From positions 1-57,477 of the forward strand of contig NZ_JADOES010000034.1 of NCBI RefSeq assembly GCF_018739885.1: a DNA stretch of 57,477 nt, written 5' to 3'. Both the position numbers and the translations under genes were made by a program. Positions 1 through 8,188 of the stretch are shown here, one piece after another; the first letter of the stretch is position 1, and every line of letters starts with the position of its first letter. A model generated the notes under the pieces. That model did no database searches. It was given only the letters and a program-made list of their open reading frames with translations, and had not been told where the DNA came from. Origin of the DNA: Leptothoe spongobia TAU-MAC 1115 (GTDB lineage Bacteria > Cyanobacteriota > Cyanobacteriia > Phormidesmidales > Phormidesmidaceae).

Positions 1-233
1 TCCAGTATGGCTGTAAATCCCTACTTTGAACTATTTGAGACGATACCAAGCTATGGCGAAAAATTAGTGACACTAACAATTATACGGTGGCGGATCCGTA
101 TGTGTTGCCGTCGTCGTTGATGTTGGCGGTGATGGGGATTAATCGAGATGGGGACTATGGTCGTCGGCAGTGTCGTATGTGTGATGCGGGGTTGTTGGGG
201 ACGCATTTGTTCCCGCAGGTGGAGAGTCATTAG
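1..233 (+). pseudogene. Decayed 3' end of an unidentified gene
   Basis: Two frames read like protein but do not join. Frame 1 is open from the window edge through about position 60 (PYFELFETIPSYGEK). A second frame is open from about 39 and ends in TAG at 231-233 (VLPSSLMLAVMGINRDG, then a Cys-x2-Cys pair and GLLGTHLFPQ). The second frame has coding-like codon use with many G-ending codons. A single-base frameshift near 60 would fuse them. I do not recognise the family, and the 5' end lies outside the window. It may be a pseudogene or a sequencing frameshift. Confidence 0.25.
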
Positions 234-608
234 AGAGGCTTGTGCTGCTTTGATAAAACTTTCTTCTCCAGGAGAGGGGCTTCGGGGGGCAATGGCGCTA
301 GGGTTTACTCCCAGCTTTTAGGTGTTGGTCAATAGCGGGGTGGGTTGCTCAGGGCTTTCCCCCCTGAAACCCCCCAATGTGGGGAACTCAACTTCCCCAC
401 GCCCCTCGCATAAGAGTTTTATCGGCCAGTGATTCAAGGTGATTGCATTACGATCGGTGGGGTATTACGCTGCTCCGCATTCGCTACACACCGTAAAAGG
501 GTATTTATTCCTTCTGTAGCAGGCATTTTAGATATAAAGTAAAAGTCTTTCTTATAAGTTCTATTTCTTATAAATAAGAGAGTTTTGAAAACAGCCTGGA
601 TAACCCTT

Positions 609-646
609 TTTAGAATTTTGCTTGTCGCGACAAGCAAAATTCTAAA
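609..646. repeat. 38-bp perfect palindrome
   Basis: A perfect inverted repeat with no spacer. Each arm reads TTTAGAATTTTGCTTGTCG and the centre is TCGCGA. It could fold into a 19-bp hairpin in RNA and might end transcription, but no T-tract follows on either strand. It belongs to a group of spacer-less palindromes found throughout the window. Confidence 0.8.
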
Positions 647-703
647 CCGCTTCGCCGATCGCCAGATCAGCCCAATTCACTATTATCCGTATCCCTCCGG
701 TAC

Positions 704-810
704 GTGGGTTGTAGGGCGGCGTTCCGCCCCTACCCATGGGAAACCCCAGTATGCCTGACTTTCAGGACCTGGATACTTCCGGAAAGGGAACTCGGAGGGA
801 CCCCAAGCAA
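704..810 (+). repeat. Dispersed composite repeat, copy 1 (G-rich part)
   Basis: Starts with GTGGGTTGTAGGGCGGC and ends with CTCGGAGGGACCCCAAGCA. The same start and end occur at 33279-33385 and 52407-52480 on the plus strand and at 39402-39478 on the minus strand. This copy lacks the helix-turn-helix-like part that precedes the others. It is non-coding. Confidence 0.75.
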
Positions 811-922
811 TCCCTATCGCTTCTCAACCAACACTTCAAGAAAAAAAGAATTTCTATGTCTAACCCCTGACCTGCCAGGATAAACAGGCTATAGTAGGGG
901 CGAATTCCTCCATGCTCTGTCA

Positions 923-2041
923 ATGCCTAAAATCCTGATTCTTGCGGCGAATCCTAATGATACTACACGTTTACGTATAGGCGAAGAAGTCCGGGATATT
1001 AGCAATGGCCTAGAGCGGGCTAGCCGTCGTGATGAGTTCGAGATTGAGCAGCGGTGGGCGGTGCGGCCTCGGGATCTGCAGCGGGCGATGTTGGATGAAA
1101 TGCCGCAGATTGTGCATTTTTCGGGCCATGGTGCAGGGGATGCGGGGCTGTATTTTGAGGATGTGTCGGGCAATGCTCAGCTGGTAACGGGGTCGGCGTT
1201 GGCTGGGTTGTTTAAGTTGTTTGGGCAGAAGGGACAGATTGACTGTGTGCTGCTGAATGGGTGTTATTCCCAGGCGCAGGCGGAGGCGATTGTGGAGCAT
1301 GTGCCCTATGTGATTGGTATGAGTGACTCCATGGGGGACCGGGCGGCGATTGAGTTTGCGGTGGGGTTTTATGATGCGCTAGGGGCTGGGGAGTCGGTGG
1401 AGTTTGCCTTTGAGTTGGGTAAGTCTGCTGTTGCACTGAGTGGTTCAGGGGATGAGGATGTGCCGATTCTGTTGAAAGGAGATTCTGTAGGGTCGTTGCA
1501 TGCAACGACCCTACAGACGTCGGATTCATCTGCCACCGTATTGACTACTGCGTCTGATCAATCAAAGCCTGCGGCGAAAGCATCTGTGAAAAAAGATACT
1601 CTGGAGGTGTTTTTCTCCTATGCCCATGAGGATGAGGATTTGCGGGATAGATTAGCTACTCACCTGAAGTTATTAGAACGACAGAAGGTGATTTCGGCCT
1701 GGTATGACCGAGATATTACGGGTGGTGAAGAGTGGGAAACAGAGATTTTAGAACAGCTTGAGAAGGCTGATATTATTTTGTTGTTGATCAGTGCGGATTT
1801 TCTGGCATCTGATTTTTGTTGGGGTGTGGAACTAGAGCAGGCGATGAAGCGCCATGGGGAAAAGTCGGCCTGTGTGATTCCAATTATCTTACGGTCTGTG
1901 GATTGGAAAGATACACCCTTCTCGAAATTGCAGGCGTTGCCGAAGAATGCGGAGCCGGTGACTAACTGGACGAATCAGGATCAGGCGTTTACGGACATTG
2001 CCAAAGGTATTCGCCGGGTGGCTGAACGCCTAAAAAAGTAG
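923..2041 (+). CDS. CHAT-like protease / TIR domain fusion protein
   Basis: A 372-residue protein with two domains. Residues 1-175 look like a CHAT (caspase-like) domain: the histidine motif HFSGHG lies at 65-70 (His69) and the putative catalytic Cys114 is in LNGCYS. Residues 228-372 are a TIR domain beginning LEVFFSYAHEDEDL, with the conserved SDFCW-GVE segment at 296-303, where Glu303 is the expected NADase-type glutamate. The two domains are joined by a linker (about 185-225) partly encoded by a palindromic repeat. The next gene, an NB-ARC/WD40 protein, starts 32 nt downstream and is probably co-transcribed. In known systems CHAT domains cleave partner proteins and TIR domains signal or degrade NAD+. 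A role in phage defence or programmed death is inferred, not shown. Confidence 0.85.
   Translation: MPKILILAANPNDTTRLRIGEEVRDISNGLERASRRDEFEIEQRWAVRPRDLQRAMLDEMPQIVHFSGHGAGDAGLYFEDVSGNAQLVTGSALAGLFKLFGQKGQIDCVLLNGCYSQAQAEAIVEHVPYVIGMSDSMGDRAAIEFAVGFYDALGAGESVEFAFELGKSAVALSGSGDEDVPILLKGDSVGSLHATTLQTSDSSATVLTTASDQSKPAAKASVKKDTLEVFFSYAHEDEDLRDRLATHLKLLERQKVISAWYDRDITGGEEWETEILEQLEKADIILLLISADFLASDFCWGVELEQAMKRHGEKSACVIPIILRSVDWKDTPFSKLQALPKNAEPVTNWTNQDQAFTDIAKGIRRVAERLKK
1484..1517. repeat. 34-bp palindrome inside the CHAT-TIR gene
   Basis: A perfect spacer-less inverted repeat centred on TTGCATGCAA, with arms reading TCTGTAGGGTCGTTGCA. It is read in frame as part of the CHAT-TIR linker (residues 188-198). 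A closely related palindrome lies at 23157-23202 in intergenic DNA. Confidence 0.85.
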
Positions 2042-2073
2042 AGACACCAGATGAACTTACGGGTACTGAAAAG

Positions 2074-5000
2074 GTGCCCATGGGGGAGTTGTTTAATGTG
2101 CCGACATTGCCCAATAACTTTTTGCCTAGGCCAGAGGATTTAGCCACTCTGAAGGACGCTGTATTGGGACAGTCGGAGCAGGCTATTGCGGTAACGGGTA
2201 AAACTGTTGGTGGAGGACGAAATGTTAGTCTTCAAGGTATGGGAGGCATTGGTAAGTCGGTGTTGGCGACGGCATTGGTGAGAGATGAGGACGTGCGGCA
2301 AGTCTACCCAGATGGATTGTTTTGGGTGTCGTTGGGGCAAACGCCTAATCTGGTGGCGTTGCAGATCAACCTGGCTACTGATTTAGGGGACGTTAAGCCG
2401 AGTTTTACGGATGCCAATGACGGTAAGGCTGCACTGGGCCGATTGCTCAAAGACAAGCGATGTTTAGTGGTGCTGGATGATATTTGGGATTTGGCCCATT
2501 ATAATGCGGCGTTCGATGCGTTGGGGGAGCAGTGTCAGCTGTTAATTACCACTCGGGATAACAGTATTGCTAATCGGTTGAGTGCGTTTAAATATTCTTT
2601 AGCAGAGTTGGAGAAAACTAAGGCACTGGAGTTGTTGCAGCAGTGGACTAATGTGGATGAGCTGCCGGATGTGGCAACAGATGTGGCGCAGGAATGTGGC
2701 TATTTGCCGTTGGCATTGGCGATGGTGGGCGCTTATTTGCGAGATAGGCCCAAGCGATGGGAGCGGGTGCTGGAAAAACTTCAAACGGCAGATTTAGAGA
2801 AGCATAAGATCAATAAACAGCTTTTGCCAGGGTATCAGTATGAGCTGTTTCGGGCGATTCAGGTGAGTGTGGACGCGCTGGATGAGGTGGGGAATCTGGG
2901 TGCAGAGGAGGTGCAGGAGAGATATTTAGACTTTGCGGTGTTTTCCGAGGATATGGCGATTCCGGAAACGGTGCTAGAGACATTTTGGCAGCCTTTAGGC
3001 TTGGATGAGGATGATACGGAAGAGTTGTTGGATGAGCTGGTGGATAAATCGTTGTTGCGGCGGGATGAGCAGGGGCGACTGACGCTGCATGATTTGCAAT
3101 GTGACTATATCAGTAAGCGAACTGAGGAAGATCTATTTTTAAGACATCAGAGGTGGTTGGATGCTTACAAAGAAAAGTGTGGGCAAGGATGGGCTAGCTG
3201 TCCTCAAGATGGCTACTTTTTTGGACAACTGACACGGCACTTGAAAGAAGCTGGACAGCTGGATGAACTACGCCAGTTGTTATTTGACTATGATTGGCTG
3301 CGAACACAGCTAAAGGCTAACGGTATCAATCGCCTGCTAGCGGACTATGATTGGCTAACAGATGACAAGGCTCTCAATTGGTTACAGAACACATTGCGAT
3401 TGTCGGCTCATGTGTTGGTATCACGACCAGATCAACTTACAGAGAGGTTGTGGGGACACCTAAGAGATAATAAACAATCTGAATTTCAGGCTCTGCTAGA
3501 CCATGCATCCGAACAACAACGAACTGCTTGGTTACAGCCTCAACATGTAAATCTCCCTACTCCAAATGGTCCGCTGCGACGAACTTTTGAAGGCCATAGT
3601 TCTACGGTCAATTCTGTGGTGATGAGCGTGGATGGTACGCGAGCGTTATCGGGATCTTCCGACGGAACGATAAAGCTATGGAATCTATCCATGGGCGAGG
3701 TGATACGCACCCTCAAGGTTTGCAGATCGAGGGTTAGTTCTGTGGCATTGAGTGCGGATGGTACGCGAGCACTCCTGGGGGCTGGCAGGACAGTAAAACT
3801 ATGGAATCTGACCACAGGCGAGGTGATCCTTACTCTCGAAGGCCATAGCTCTAAGATCAATTCTGTGGCATTGAATGCGGATGGCACGCGAGCACTGTCA
3901 GGGGCTGATGACAGAATAGTAAAATTTTGGGATCTGACCACAGGTGAGGTGATCCTTACTCTTGAAGGCTATGGATCTAAGATCATGTCTGTAGCGCTTA
4001 GTGCAGATGGCACACGGGCGCTGTGGGGCTCTTCTGATAAGTCAGTGCAACTATGGGATCTGACCACAGGCGAGGTGATCCGTATACTCAAAGGTCGTAA
4101 TAGATTTAGAGTCATGTCTGTAGCACTAAGTGCGGATGGCACGCGGGCATTGTCGGGATCTGTCGACAGAATAATAAATCTTTGGGATCTGACCACTGGG
4201 GAGGTAATCCATACATTCAAAGGCCATGGATCTCGGCTTATGTCTGTAGCACTAAGTGCGGATGGCACGCGGGCATTGTCGGGGTCTGCCGACAGGACAG
4301 TAAAGCTGTGGGACTTAGCTACGGGTAAGGCAATCCTTACCCTTGAAGGGCATAGTGGCAGTGTAAATTCCGTGGCGTTAAGTGTGGATGGCTCGCATGC
4401 GTTGTCAGGGGCTTCCGATGGGACAGTGAAACTGTGGAGGCTTTTGACAAAGGGTGAGGCGAGTCTTACTCTTAAAAGCCATCGTGGTCATGTTCGTTCT
4501 GTGACACTGCGCGCGGATAACGCGCAGGTACTATCAGGAGCTGACGATGCGACGGTAAAACTATGGGATCTAGCCACGGGTAAGGTGATTCATACTTTTG
4601 AAGGCCATAGCGACTGGAGCTTGCCTGTGGCACTAAGCTCGAATGGTATATGGGCACTGTTGGAAGCTGACGACGCGACAGTAAAACTGTGGGATCTGAC
4701 TACGAGACAGCCAATTCGTACTCTCGAAAGCCATAACAGTTGGGTTAATTCTGTTGCACTAAGTACAGATGGTAAATGGGCACTGTTGGGAGCTAATGAT
4801 GCAATAGTAAAACTTTGGGATCTCGCCACAGACAGGATAGTTCGAGTCTTTGAAGGCCATAGCAGTAGTATTAACTCTGTGATGATGAGCACGGATACTA
4901 CACGAGTGCTGTCGGGTTCTAGCGATGCGACAATGAAACTTTGGGATATTGCCACAGGAGATGCGTTGCGCACGTTTGAGGGCCATAGCAGCGGGGTCAA

Positions 5001-5346
5001 TTCTGTGGTGATGAGCGCAGATGGGAAATGGGCGCTGTCGGGCTCTGCCGACAGGATGTTGAAACTGTGGGATCTGAGCACTGGGGAGGTGATTTGCACC
5101 CTGGCAGGTCATAGCAACGGGGTCAATTCCGTAGTGATGAGTGCAGATGGGAGGCGGGCGCTATCGGGATCTGACGACAAAACGTTGAAACTATGGGATC
5201 TGAGAGTGGGAAACTGTTTAGCCACCTTCTGTGGAGATCATCCATTTTATGCCTGTGATCTGTCCGCTGGCAGTCGCACCATTGTTGCAGGCGATGCTGC
5301 AGGCACTGTGCATTTCTTCTCTGTCATTGAGCCTGAAATTGAGTAA
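2074..5346 (+). CDS. NB-ARC ATPase with 14 WD40 blades (STAND family)
   Basis: A STAND-type signalling ATPase of about 1090 residues. The NB-ARC module shows a P-loop GMGGIGKS (55-62), Walker B LVVLDDIWD (131-139) and the sensor segment LLITTRD (156-162), followed by a CGYLPLALA helix equivalent to the GLPLA motif. From about residue 503 to the end there are 13 clear WD40 repeats (GH...SVALSADGTRALSGS.D.TVKLWDL) plus one degenerate terminal repeat, which would make two seven-blade propellers. The middle (about 280-500) is helical and unassigned. The start is GTG at 2074 or ATG at 2080, 32 or 38 nt after the CHAT-TIR stop, so the two genes look like an operon. STAND proteins oligomerise on ligand sensing. 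Here the propellers would sense and the partner CHAT-TIR would be the effector, which is inference. Confidence 0.9.
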   Translation: MPMGELFNVPTLPNNFLPRPEDLATLKDAVLGQSEQAIAVTGKTVGGGRNVSLQGMGGIGKSVLATALVRDEDVRQVYPDGLFWVSLGQTPNLVALQINLATDLGDVKPSFTDANDGKAALGRLLKDKRCLVVLDDIWDLAHYNAAFDALGEQCQLLITTRDNSIANRLSAFKYSLAELEKTKALELLQQWTNVDELPDVATDVAQECGYLPLALAMVGAYLRDRPKRWERVLEKLQTADLEKHKINKQLLPGYQYELFRAIQVSVDALDEVGNLGAEEVQERYLDFAVFSEDMAIPETVLETFWQPLGLDEDDTEELLDELVDKSLLRRDEQGRLTLHDLQCDYISKRTEEDLFLRHQRWLDAYKEKCGQGWASCPQDGYFFGQLTRHLKEAGQLDELRQLLFDYDWLRTQLKANGINRLLADYDWLTDDKALNWLQNTLRLSAHVLVSRPDQLTERLWGHLRDNKQSEFQALLDHASEQQRTAWLQPQHVNLPTPNGPLRRTFEGHSSTVNSVVMSVDGTRALSGSSDGTIKLWNLSMGEVIRTLKVCRSRVSSVALSADGTRALLGAGRTVKLWNLTTGEVILTLEGHSSKINSVALNADGTRALSGADDRIVKFWDLTTGEVILTLEGYGSKIMSVALSADGTRALWGSSDKSVQLWDLTTGEVIRILKGRNRFRVMSVALSADGTRALSGSVDRIINLWDLTTGEVIHTFKGHGSRLMSVALSADGTRALSGSADRTVKLWDLATGKAILTLEGHSGSVNSVALSVDGSHALSGASDGTVKLWRLLTKGEASLTLKSHRGHVRSVTLRADNAQVLSGADDATVKLWDLATGKVIHTFEGHSDWSLPVALSSNGIWALLEADDATVKLWDLTTRQPIRTLESHNSWVNSVALSTDGKWALLGANDAIVKLWDLATDRIVRVFEGHSSSINSVMMSTDTTRVLSGSSDATMKLWDIATGDALRTFEGHSSGVNSVVMSADGKWALSGSADRMLKLWDLSTGEVICTLAGHSNGVNSVVMSADGRRALSGSDDKTLKLWDLRVGNCLATFCGDHPFYACDLSAGSRTIVAGDAAGTVHFFSVIEPEIE

Positions 5347-5379
5347 TTTTAGTTATATCCATGGGCTCACCTCCAATCC

Positions 5380-5413
5380 ATCAGGCCACTCAGCGAAATA
5401 CCAATGGCCTGAT
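5380..5413 (+). terminator. Hairpin after the NB-ARC/WD40 gene
   Basis: Arms ATCAGGCCA and TGGCCTGAT with a 16-nt loop, 34 nt beyond the stop codon. There is no T-tract, so it is either a weak terminator or a 3'-end stabilising hairpin. Confidence 0.35.
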
Positions 5414-5880
5414 AATAAGAAAGACTTTCAGTAATTCTGAAAAAATGTCAGTGTACCTTTATACATGTAGCCTAAAACCCTTGCAATCCGAAGAGTCAGG
5501 GCTTTGTAACAAACTTGATAAATAATCCGGGTCAACCTGTAGCTGTACGAAGAGTAGAACGGACAGAAGGTCTCACGGGAGACTGCATCAACGAGCATTT
5601 ATCACCCCAGCGTAGTTAGTCCCCAACTACGTAGATTTGATCAACCCAGGCATCATTCCTAGGGCTTTTCCCGCTGCCTAACCCTGGCACCATGGGCGAT
5701 CCCCAGGACAACCACTATCCCATAGATAGATCACTTTGCCTACCGCATCTATCAATAATATTATTCTTCCCTAGAAGTTTTAGTTCTTCTGTGGGAAAGT
5801 TAAGTTTGCCCTTATAGCAGTCTCTAAAATACTTTCTGCCATTTGTGTTGTCTCACCCTGCTTTCACCTAGCGAACTGTT
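5414..5880. other. Intergenic region with possible RNA structure
   Basis: No gene is seen. Two small perfect stems are present: GTCTC/GAGAC (5571-5584) and CGTAGTT/AACTACG around 5610-5632. They lie in a moderately GC-rich stretch upstream of the small gene at 5881. I checked by eye for tmRNA, SRP RNA and RNase P signatures and found none. It could be a leader or a small RNA. Confidence 0.25.
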
Positions 5881-6180
5881 ATGAAACAGCAACGATTTTG
5901 GCACACTAAACGCCGCTGCCATCTATATCTGACCATTTCCGATGCTCCCGGCATGTTTATGTTTATGGGTAAACCCTGGAGCCCCAAGGCTCTCCAGGCC
6001 CTGGGCTTTATTCAAGAACCTAATCAGCCGGAGCAACCCGAACAGCAACAGCCCCTAGTCTTTGGTGATCCCTCCCGATTTCAGGGATCATTTTGCAAAA
6101 CCCAAGGCAAAGGTTCCTCACCATCCTGGGGCGGCAAAGGCGGCTCTGGCGGCAAAATATCGCGATCGCCTAAAAGCTAG
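5881..6180 (+). CDS. Small hypothetical protein with Gly/Ser/Lys-rich tail
   Basis: A 99-residue reading frame with coding-like codon choice. The N-terminal 45 residues look folded and aromatic (RFWHTKRRCHLYLTI, then FMFMGKPWSP). The middle is rich in Pro, Gln and Glu, and the tail is low complexity (WGGKGGSGGK). There is no signal peptide or membrane segment, and no clear ribosome site precedes the ATG. It may be a basic small protein acting on nucleic acid, but I do not recognise a family. Confidence 0.5.
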   Translation: MKQQRFWHTKRRCHLYLTISDAPGMFMFMGKPWSPKALQALGFIQEPNQPEQPEQQQPLVFGDPSRFQGSFCKTQGKGSSPSWGGKGGSGGKISRSPKS

Positions 6181-6224
6181 ACGTTGACTAAGGCCCCCTT
6201 TGATCCAGCTTAGGGGGCTGATGG

Positions 6225-6830
6225 TCATAGTCCTACACCCACTGACATCATCAAGATGCCAAGGATGGATGCTACATCCTGAATGTAATGCTCAGCCGCA
6301 TCAATCCATACAGTCTGAGCGTTTAGCTTCAAAAAACGCCAGGTGGTCCCGGTGGTAACAGCACCATAAATGTCCTCAACAACGGTATTAGCCTGCTGAT
6401 TAAACAACTGAGCCGCCACCATCGCCGCAATACATTGCCCCAACCCACCAATCAAGTTTTCATTCTTCGCCTCAATCACCGTCATCACAGGCGATTGAAT
6501 ATAAAGTTGTTCCTTAGAACGGCTTAGGATAAAGTCACAGAATCCGTTTAGACCACGGTTTTTATCAACGTTGAACTCTTTACCTGAGAAAAGGGCCACC
6601 TGGTGATTGGATAAGCGTCGAATATCACCCAGGACGGGCGCAATAATAAACTCAGAGCGTGCTTTATCGCTGTTGATGTCAATGGCCAATGGCAAATACT
6701 CTGCCAGGGTCATCGCCAATAAATCAGAGGGCGTAATGGGCTTAATCTCAGCAAATAAGTCCCGTTGCTCAGTTAAGGTCAACCCAAAATCAGCCTGCAC
6801 TTTAGCTAGGGTAAAGTCGCTGTAGGTCAT
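6225..6830 (-). CDS. Hypothetical protein with PD-(D/E)XK nuclease-like motif
   Basis: A 201-residue protein. Its central part, GFCDFILSRS followed by VMTVIEAKNENLIGGLGQC, fits the Asp...Glu-x-Lys core of the restriction-endonuclease-like fold, with the downstream Gln in the right place for that superfamily. Similar stand-alone proteins are common in cyanobacteria as conserved hypotheticals. No methyltransferase or specificity subunit lies next to it, so it is not an evident restriction system. The catalytic activity and substrate are unknown. It is convergent with the small gene at 5881-6180. Confidence 0.6.
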   Translation of the reverse strand: MTYSDFTLAKVQADFGLTLTEQRDLFAEIKPITPSDLLAMTLAEYLPLAIDINSDKARSEFIIAPVLGDIRRLSNHQVALFSGKEFNVDKNRGLNGFCDFILSRSKEQLYIQSPVMTVIEAKNENLIGGLGQCIAAMVAAQLFNQQANTVVEDIYGAVTTGTTWRFLKLNAQTVWIDAAEHYIQDVASILGILMMSVGVGL

Positions 6831-6954
6831 GCCTTTGTCAGAAGAAACCTGCTTTTAAATGGTGCGTTACTAAATAATTCTACGCTTTTCACTAAAACAG
6901 CCGAGCGGTTGCTCTTACACCTCCCTTTACGCATCCCCAGCCCAATTTCTGGAT

Positions 6955-6978
6955 GTACAGACGTTCCATGGAACGTCT
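6955..6978. repeat. GTTCCATGGAAC palindromic repeat, copy 1
   Basis: A palindrome centred on CCATGG with arms GACGTTCCA/TGGAACGTC, preceded by TGTACA. Related copies are at 30813-30840 (perfect, 28 bp) and 48243-48266 (diverged). It lies upstream of por and downstream of the divergent nuclease-like gene's start. Confidence 0.75.
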
Positions 6979-7091
6979 CTCCAGCATTGCTTAAGGTTTA
7001 TTTCAGTTAATCGTTACTGCCCAAGCTTATGAGATCCTAGTAGCCTCATGAATCAATAGCACTTTAGACGCGCTTTTAGACATCAATACCC

Positions 7092-8054
7092 ATGGTCCAA
7101 TCTCAGCAATCAACAGCGATAGTTACCGGGGCCTCCTCCGGTGTTGGCCTCTATGCAGCAAAGGCATTGGCCGGTAGGGGCTGGCACGTGGTGATGGCCT
7201 GTCGCAATCTGCCTAAAACTGAAAAGGTCGCTAAGGAAGTGGGCATGCCCAATGGCACCTACACCATCATGAAGCTCGACCTGGCTAGCTTGGCTAGTGT
7301 CCGTAGCTTTGTCAATGAATTTCGTGCCACTGGTAGAACGCTAGATTCGCTGGTGTGTAATGCAGCGGTTTATTTGCCTTTGCTCAAAGAGCCCATGCGT
7401 AGTGAAGACGGCTACGAGCTGAGCATGGCTACTAACCACCTGGGGCACTTCTTGCTGTGTCGCCTGATGCTGGATGATCTGAAAAAGTCATCCCATCCTC
7501 GTTTGGTGATCCTGGGTACCGTGACGGCTAATCCCAAGGAGCTAGGGGGTAAGATTCCATTTCCTGCGCCGCCAGACCTGGGCAACCTCGAAGGTTTCGA
7601 GCAAGGTTTCAAGGCACCTGTAACCATGGCCAATGGCAAGAAGTTCAAGCCGGGCAAGGCTTATAAGGACAGCAAGCTGTGCAATGTGCTAACTATGCGG
7701 GAGCTACACCGTCGCTATAGCGAGTCTACTAATATTGTCTTTAGCTCGCTGTATCCGGGTTGCGTCGCTGAAACTGAGCTGTTCCGTAATCATTACTCAG
7801 CCTTTCGGACCATTTTCCCCTGGTTCCAAAAGAACATTACTAAGGGCTATGTGACTGAAGCGGTGGCTGGCGATCGCGTGGCGGCGGTAGCGGCTGATCC
7901 TGGCTATGAGCAGTCTGGCTACTACTGGAGCTGGGGTAATCGTCAGCAGGAAGGTCGTAAATCCTTTGTGCAGGAAATGTCCAATGAGGCTCTGGATGAT
8001 GTGAAAGCGCGTCGTCTTTGGGAACTGAGTGACCAGCTAGTTGGCCTGGCATAA
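7092..8054 (+). CDS. por: Light-dependent protochlorophyllide reductase
   Basis: Reduces the C17-C18 double bond of protochlorophyllide to chlorophyllide using NADPH and light. The 320-residue length and sequence fit cyanobacterial POR, a short-chain dehydrogenase. The cofactor motif GASSGVG is at 13-19, the CNAA motif around residues 89-92, and the catalytic YxxxK is Tyr191-Lys195 within KAYKDSKLCN. The family-specific insert (KAPVTMANGKKFKPG) precedes it. A stem-loop after the stop separates it from mtnP. The dark-operative enzyme subunit chlB is about 13 kb away, so the organism should make chlorophyll in both light and dark. Confidence 0.97.
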   Translation: MVQSQQSTAIVTGASSGVGLYAAKALAGRGWHVVMACRNLPKTEKVAKEVGMPNGTYTIMKLDLASLASVRSFVNEFRATGRTLDSLVCNAAVYLPLLKEPMRSEDGYELSMATNHLGHFLLCRLMLDDLKKSSHPRLVILGTVTANPKELGGKIPFPAPPDLGNLEGFEQGFKAPVTMANGKKFKPGKAYKDSKLCNVLTMRELHRRYSESTNIVFSSLYPGCVAETELFRNHYSAFRTIFPWFQKNITKGYVTEAVAGDRVAAVAADPGYEQSGYYWSWGNRQQEGRKSFVQEMSNEALDDVKARRLWELSDQLVGLA

Positions 8055-8131
8055 AGGAAACTCAGCGGTGACTCATCTATAAACAGATCCCTAAAAATCT
8101 GTCTTTATGGAGTGACCTCTTGTACTATTGC

Positions 8132-8164
8132 GTGCGGGTTGGGCTATAGCTGTCCAACCCGCAC
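8132..8164 (+). terminator. Stem-loop between por and mtnP
   Basis: An 11-bp perfect stem, GTGCGGGTTGG paired with CCAACCCGCAC, with an 11-nt loop, then ACAGTTTT. It is a plausible terminator for por, or a leader hairpin of mtnP, whose start is 24 nt downstream. Confidence 0.55.
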
Positions 8165-8188
8165 ACAGTTTTAAAGCAGGAAATCTCC

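Larger units (their letters stand above)
234..922. other. Intergenic region rich in repeats and hairpins
   Basis: No convincing gene is seen. The stretch holds an 8-bp hairpin (GTGGGGAA/TTCCCCAC, 379-400), a 38-bp perfect palindrome (609-646) and one copy of a dispersed composite repeat (704-810), the last two listed separately. A 67-codon reading frame on the minus strand runs through the palindrome and has no protein-like features. Confidence 0.5.

Noticed and set aside
434..637. 67-codon minus-strand frame near 0.5 kb
   Set aside because: It runs through a perfect palindrome, has no ribosome site and no protein-like pattern.
5500..5800. tmRNA, SRP RNA or RNase P RNA
   Set aside because: No conserved motifs of these RNAs were seen by eye; a covariance-model search would decide.
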